From the NCBI GenBank assembly GCA_963969345.1, contig OZ017769.1, positions 10,853,725-10,917,724 of the forward strand: a stretch of DNA of 64,000 bases, written 5' to 3'. Positions 62,652-64,000 of the stretch are shown piece by piece. A program made the position numbers and the translations under genes. Numbering within the stretch: position 1 is the first letter of the stretch; each line of letters begins with the position of its first letter. This stretch comes from Turbatrix aceti (taxonomy: Eukaryota; Nematoda; Chromadorea; Rhabditida; Panagrolaimidae). A model generated the notes under the pieces. That model saw only the letters and a program-made list of their open reading frames with translations. It had not been told where the DNA came from and did not search any database.

Positions 62652-63546
62652 ATGGATGTTGTAAACGCTACAAAAGAGTTTTATAACCCTTGGCTGAGTC
62701 GTCCCAGGCAACCTTCAGTGAAAAAGTGAACGGTGTGTATTTTTTCTGCGGAATTAAAAAAAATTTTCAGTACTCTCCACCAGAGTTGTTCGATGCTCAC
62801 CAAATTGCTCCTGCTCACTGCTCGCTCCTGCTCAGCTCACGAGCGCGAGCGGAGCGAGCGCGAAAAATTGGAGTGCTCAATGAGCATGAGCAGAGCGAGC
62901 ACGAAAAATTGAATTGCTCAAAGAGCGCGAGCAGAGCGAGCAAGAGAAATTTTTAAAATGAGCACTGCTCACTATAAATTTAGTGCTATAAATATTAAAA
63001 TACTGGTAGTTTCGATCATAAACACGATGTTGGAGGTATCTCCAAGCAATATGCGGTCTTTCTTTTAGCAAGGGACTGAATTTGTGACTCAAAATTCACA
63101 TTTTCATGTGTGAGCCATGTTTGCTCATTGCTCGCTCCTGCTCAACTCACGAGCGTGAGCAGAGCAAGAGCAGAGGATCCGAGAATAAAAGAGCGCGAGC
63201 GGAGCGAGCGCGAAAATTTTAGGAACTCAAAGAGCATGAGCAGAGCGAGCACGGAAAATTGAATTGCTCAAAGAGCGTGAGCAGAGACTTGTTGAGGGAA
63301 AAACGTGAGTTTTCACCTTGGCATCATTTTTTGTTCAATTCAAGATATTCAGAAGACTTCCAGGACAGTGTTCTGTTCAAGGCCTATGAGGAGCATAAGT
63401 TGCTTGTCAGGGAGTTTGTCGCAGTCAATGAAAAGCTGAAGGAGCTCACGGAAGTCAGGGAAAAACAAAGACAAAGGCAGGCGTTGGCGTTGGCCAGTAA
63501 AACGAAGCGACGGAAGAACACATCGAAGAAGTTTGGCAGGTTGTAA
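62652..63546 (+). CDS. Small basic protein of unknown function, 91 residues
   Basis: Exons 62652-62725 and 63345-63546 join in phase 2 to an intact 91-residue frame. The 619-bp intron ends TTCAAG, the same unusual acceptor seen just before the start codon. The N-terminus has FYNPWLSRPRQP. The middle is a predicted helix or coiled coil (VREFVAVNEKLKELTEVREK). The C-terminus is strongly basic (KTKRRKNTSKKFGRL), like a nuclear or nucleolar signal. The intron contains two copies of a GAGCGAGC-rich repeat. I do not recognise the family; codon use and matching phases support it being real. Confidence 0.6.
62805..63290. repeat. GAGCGAGC-rich repeat, two direct copies
   Basis: 62,805-62,955 and 63,118-63,290 are related. 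Each starts TGCTCNNTGCTCGCTCCTGC, continues with GAGCGCGAGCGGAGCGAGCG units and AAAATTG spacers, and has many short inverted GCTC/GAGC matches. They lie in the intron of the 91-residue gene. Confidence 0.75.
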
Positions 63547-63715
63547 ATATTTATTGCTGTTTTTAACCCTTTGATCACATTTTTGGTTTTCGATAACTTG
63601 TTTTTCTGATAGAAGATAGATCAACTTTATGATTTCAGAAAACACTGTTAAACGTAGAAAATCTGTAAAAAATGGCACAAAAAAATAGATTAGTAAGTGT
63701 AGATGATTGTGTGAA

Positions 63716-64000
63716 TTACGATAGCTTGGATACAATTTCTTTGAGCAACTGGAGTCCAAATCGGACGTCTCCACAATTGATCTCGACTTCGACGCCGCTT
63801 TCTGGGCGATTTTGGATCGTGATTAGAACGACTTCCTTCTTTGCCACTGTCTGCGCCGCGAAGAAGAGCTGAAAATCTTTTTTTGATATTTTTTCAAACA
63901 AAATCAAAACTCACTCCCTCGCAGAGGATGGACTTGCAGTTCGTGATGCGATAGATGTCCTTATAGTCGACAGGCCCTGCAGGACGCGAAAACCTCTGCG
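63716..64000 (-). CDS. C-terminal exons of an unidentified gene (5' partial)
   Basis: Minus-strand exons 63915-64000 (running off the right edge) and 63716-63868 join in phase 0 across a 46-bp intron. The visible 78 residues read GPVDYKDIYRITNCKSILC, then LFFAAQTVAKKEVVLITI, and end LLKEIVSKLS. The alternating beta-strand pattern and closing helix resemble the C-terminal appendage of a beta-adaptin-type subunit. That is only an impression from memory. Codon use is clearly coding. Confidence 0.6.

Overview
The window looks like nuclear DNA of a nematode or a close relative. Genes are intron-containing, with short introns ending in T-rich acceptors such as TTTTCAG and TTTTTAG. The six-exon G-alpha(o) gene encodes 354 residues that match C. 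elegans GOA-1 almost throughout, as far as I remember that sequence. The histone 3' stem-loop has a CUUU loop, where C in the first loop position is a nematode trait. No bacterial, organellar or phage gene was seen. All functional names come from reading translations; no search was run.

Layout. 1-1.9 kb: two divergently transcribed genes of a small secreted alpha-helical protein family that I do not recognise. 2.4-3.8 kb: a compact gene with two BRC-like (RAD51-binding) repeats and a C-terminal RPA32-binding-like helix. 5.3-9.2 kb: goa-1 on the minus strand. 9.2-25.7 kb: mostly non-coding, with GC-rich triplet-repeat islands and two candidate micropeptides. 25.7-29.5 kb: a 3.8-kb transposon-like element with TA target duplications and nested repeats. 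31.1-35.2 kb: a p24/TMED cargo-receptor gene converging on a transmembrane pseudophosphatase gene. 35.7-40.1 kb: a second TA-flanked element containing a long palindrome, then a separate 1.9-kb foldback element with 8-bp target duplications. 41.8-44.4 kb: an ABHD4/5-like hydrolase. 44.9-46.3 kb: a truncated, intron-bearing H4-like gene and an intact H3 gene. 46.7-49.7 kb: a two-DOMON, mucin-like secreted protein. 52.9-54.8 kb: a second ABHD4/5-like gene. 54.9-61.5 kb: a tandem 2.6-kb duplication with decayed gene pieces. 61.6-62.3 kb: a third member of the small secreted family. 62.65-63.55 kb: a 91-residue basic protein of unknown function. The right edge holds the last exons of another minus-strand gene.

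How it fits together. There is no operon-like pathway; these are neighbouring housekeeping, signalling and secreted genes. Three themes recur. The secreted family keeps the same signal peptide / single phase-0 intron structure at both ends of the window and has a broken copy between. A dispersed 50-57-bp minisatellite carrying a TTGCAG|GCT acceptor-like core sits in introns of goa-1 and both ABHD genes. Long inverted repeats and TCGTCAG-rich transposons fill the gene-poor middle.
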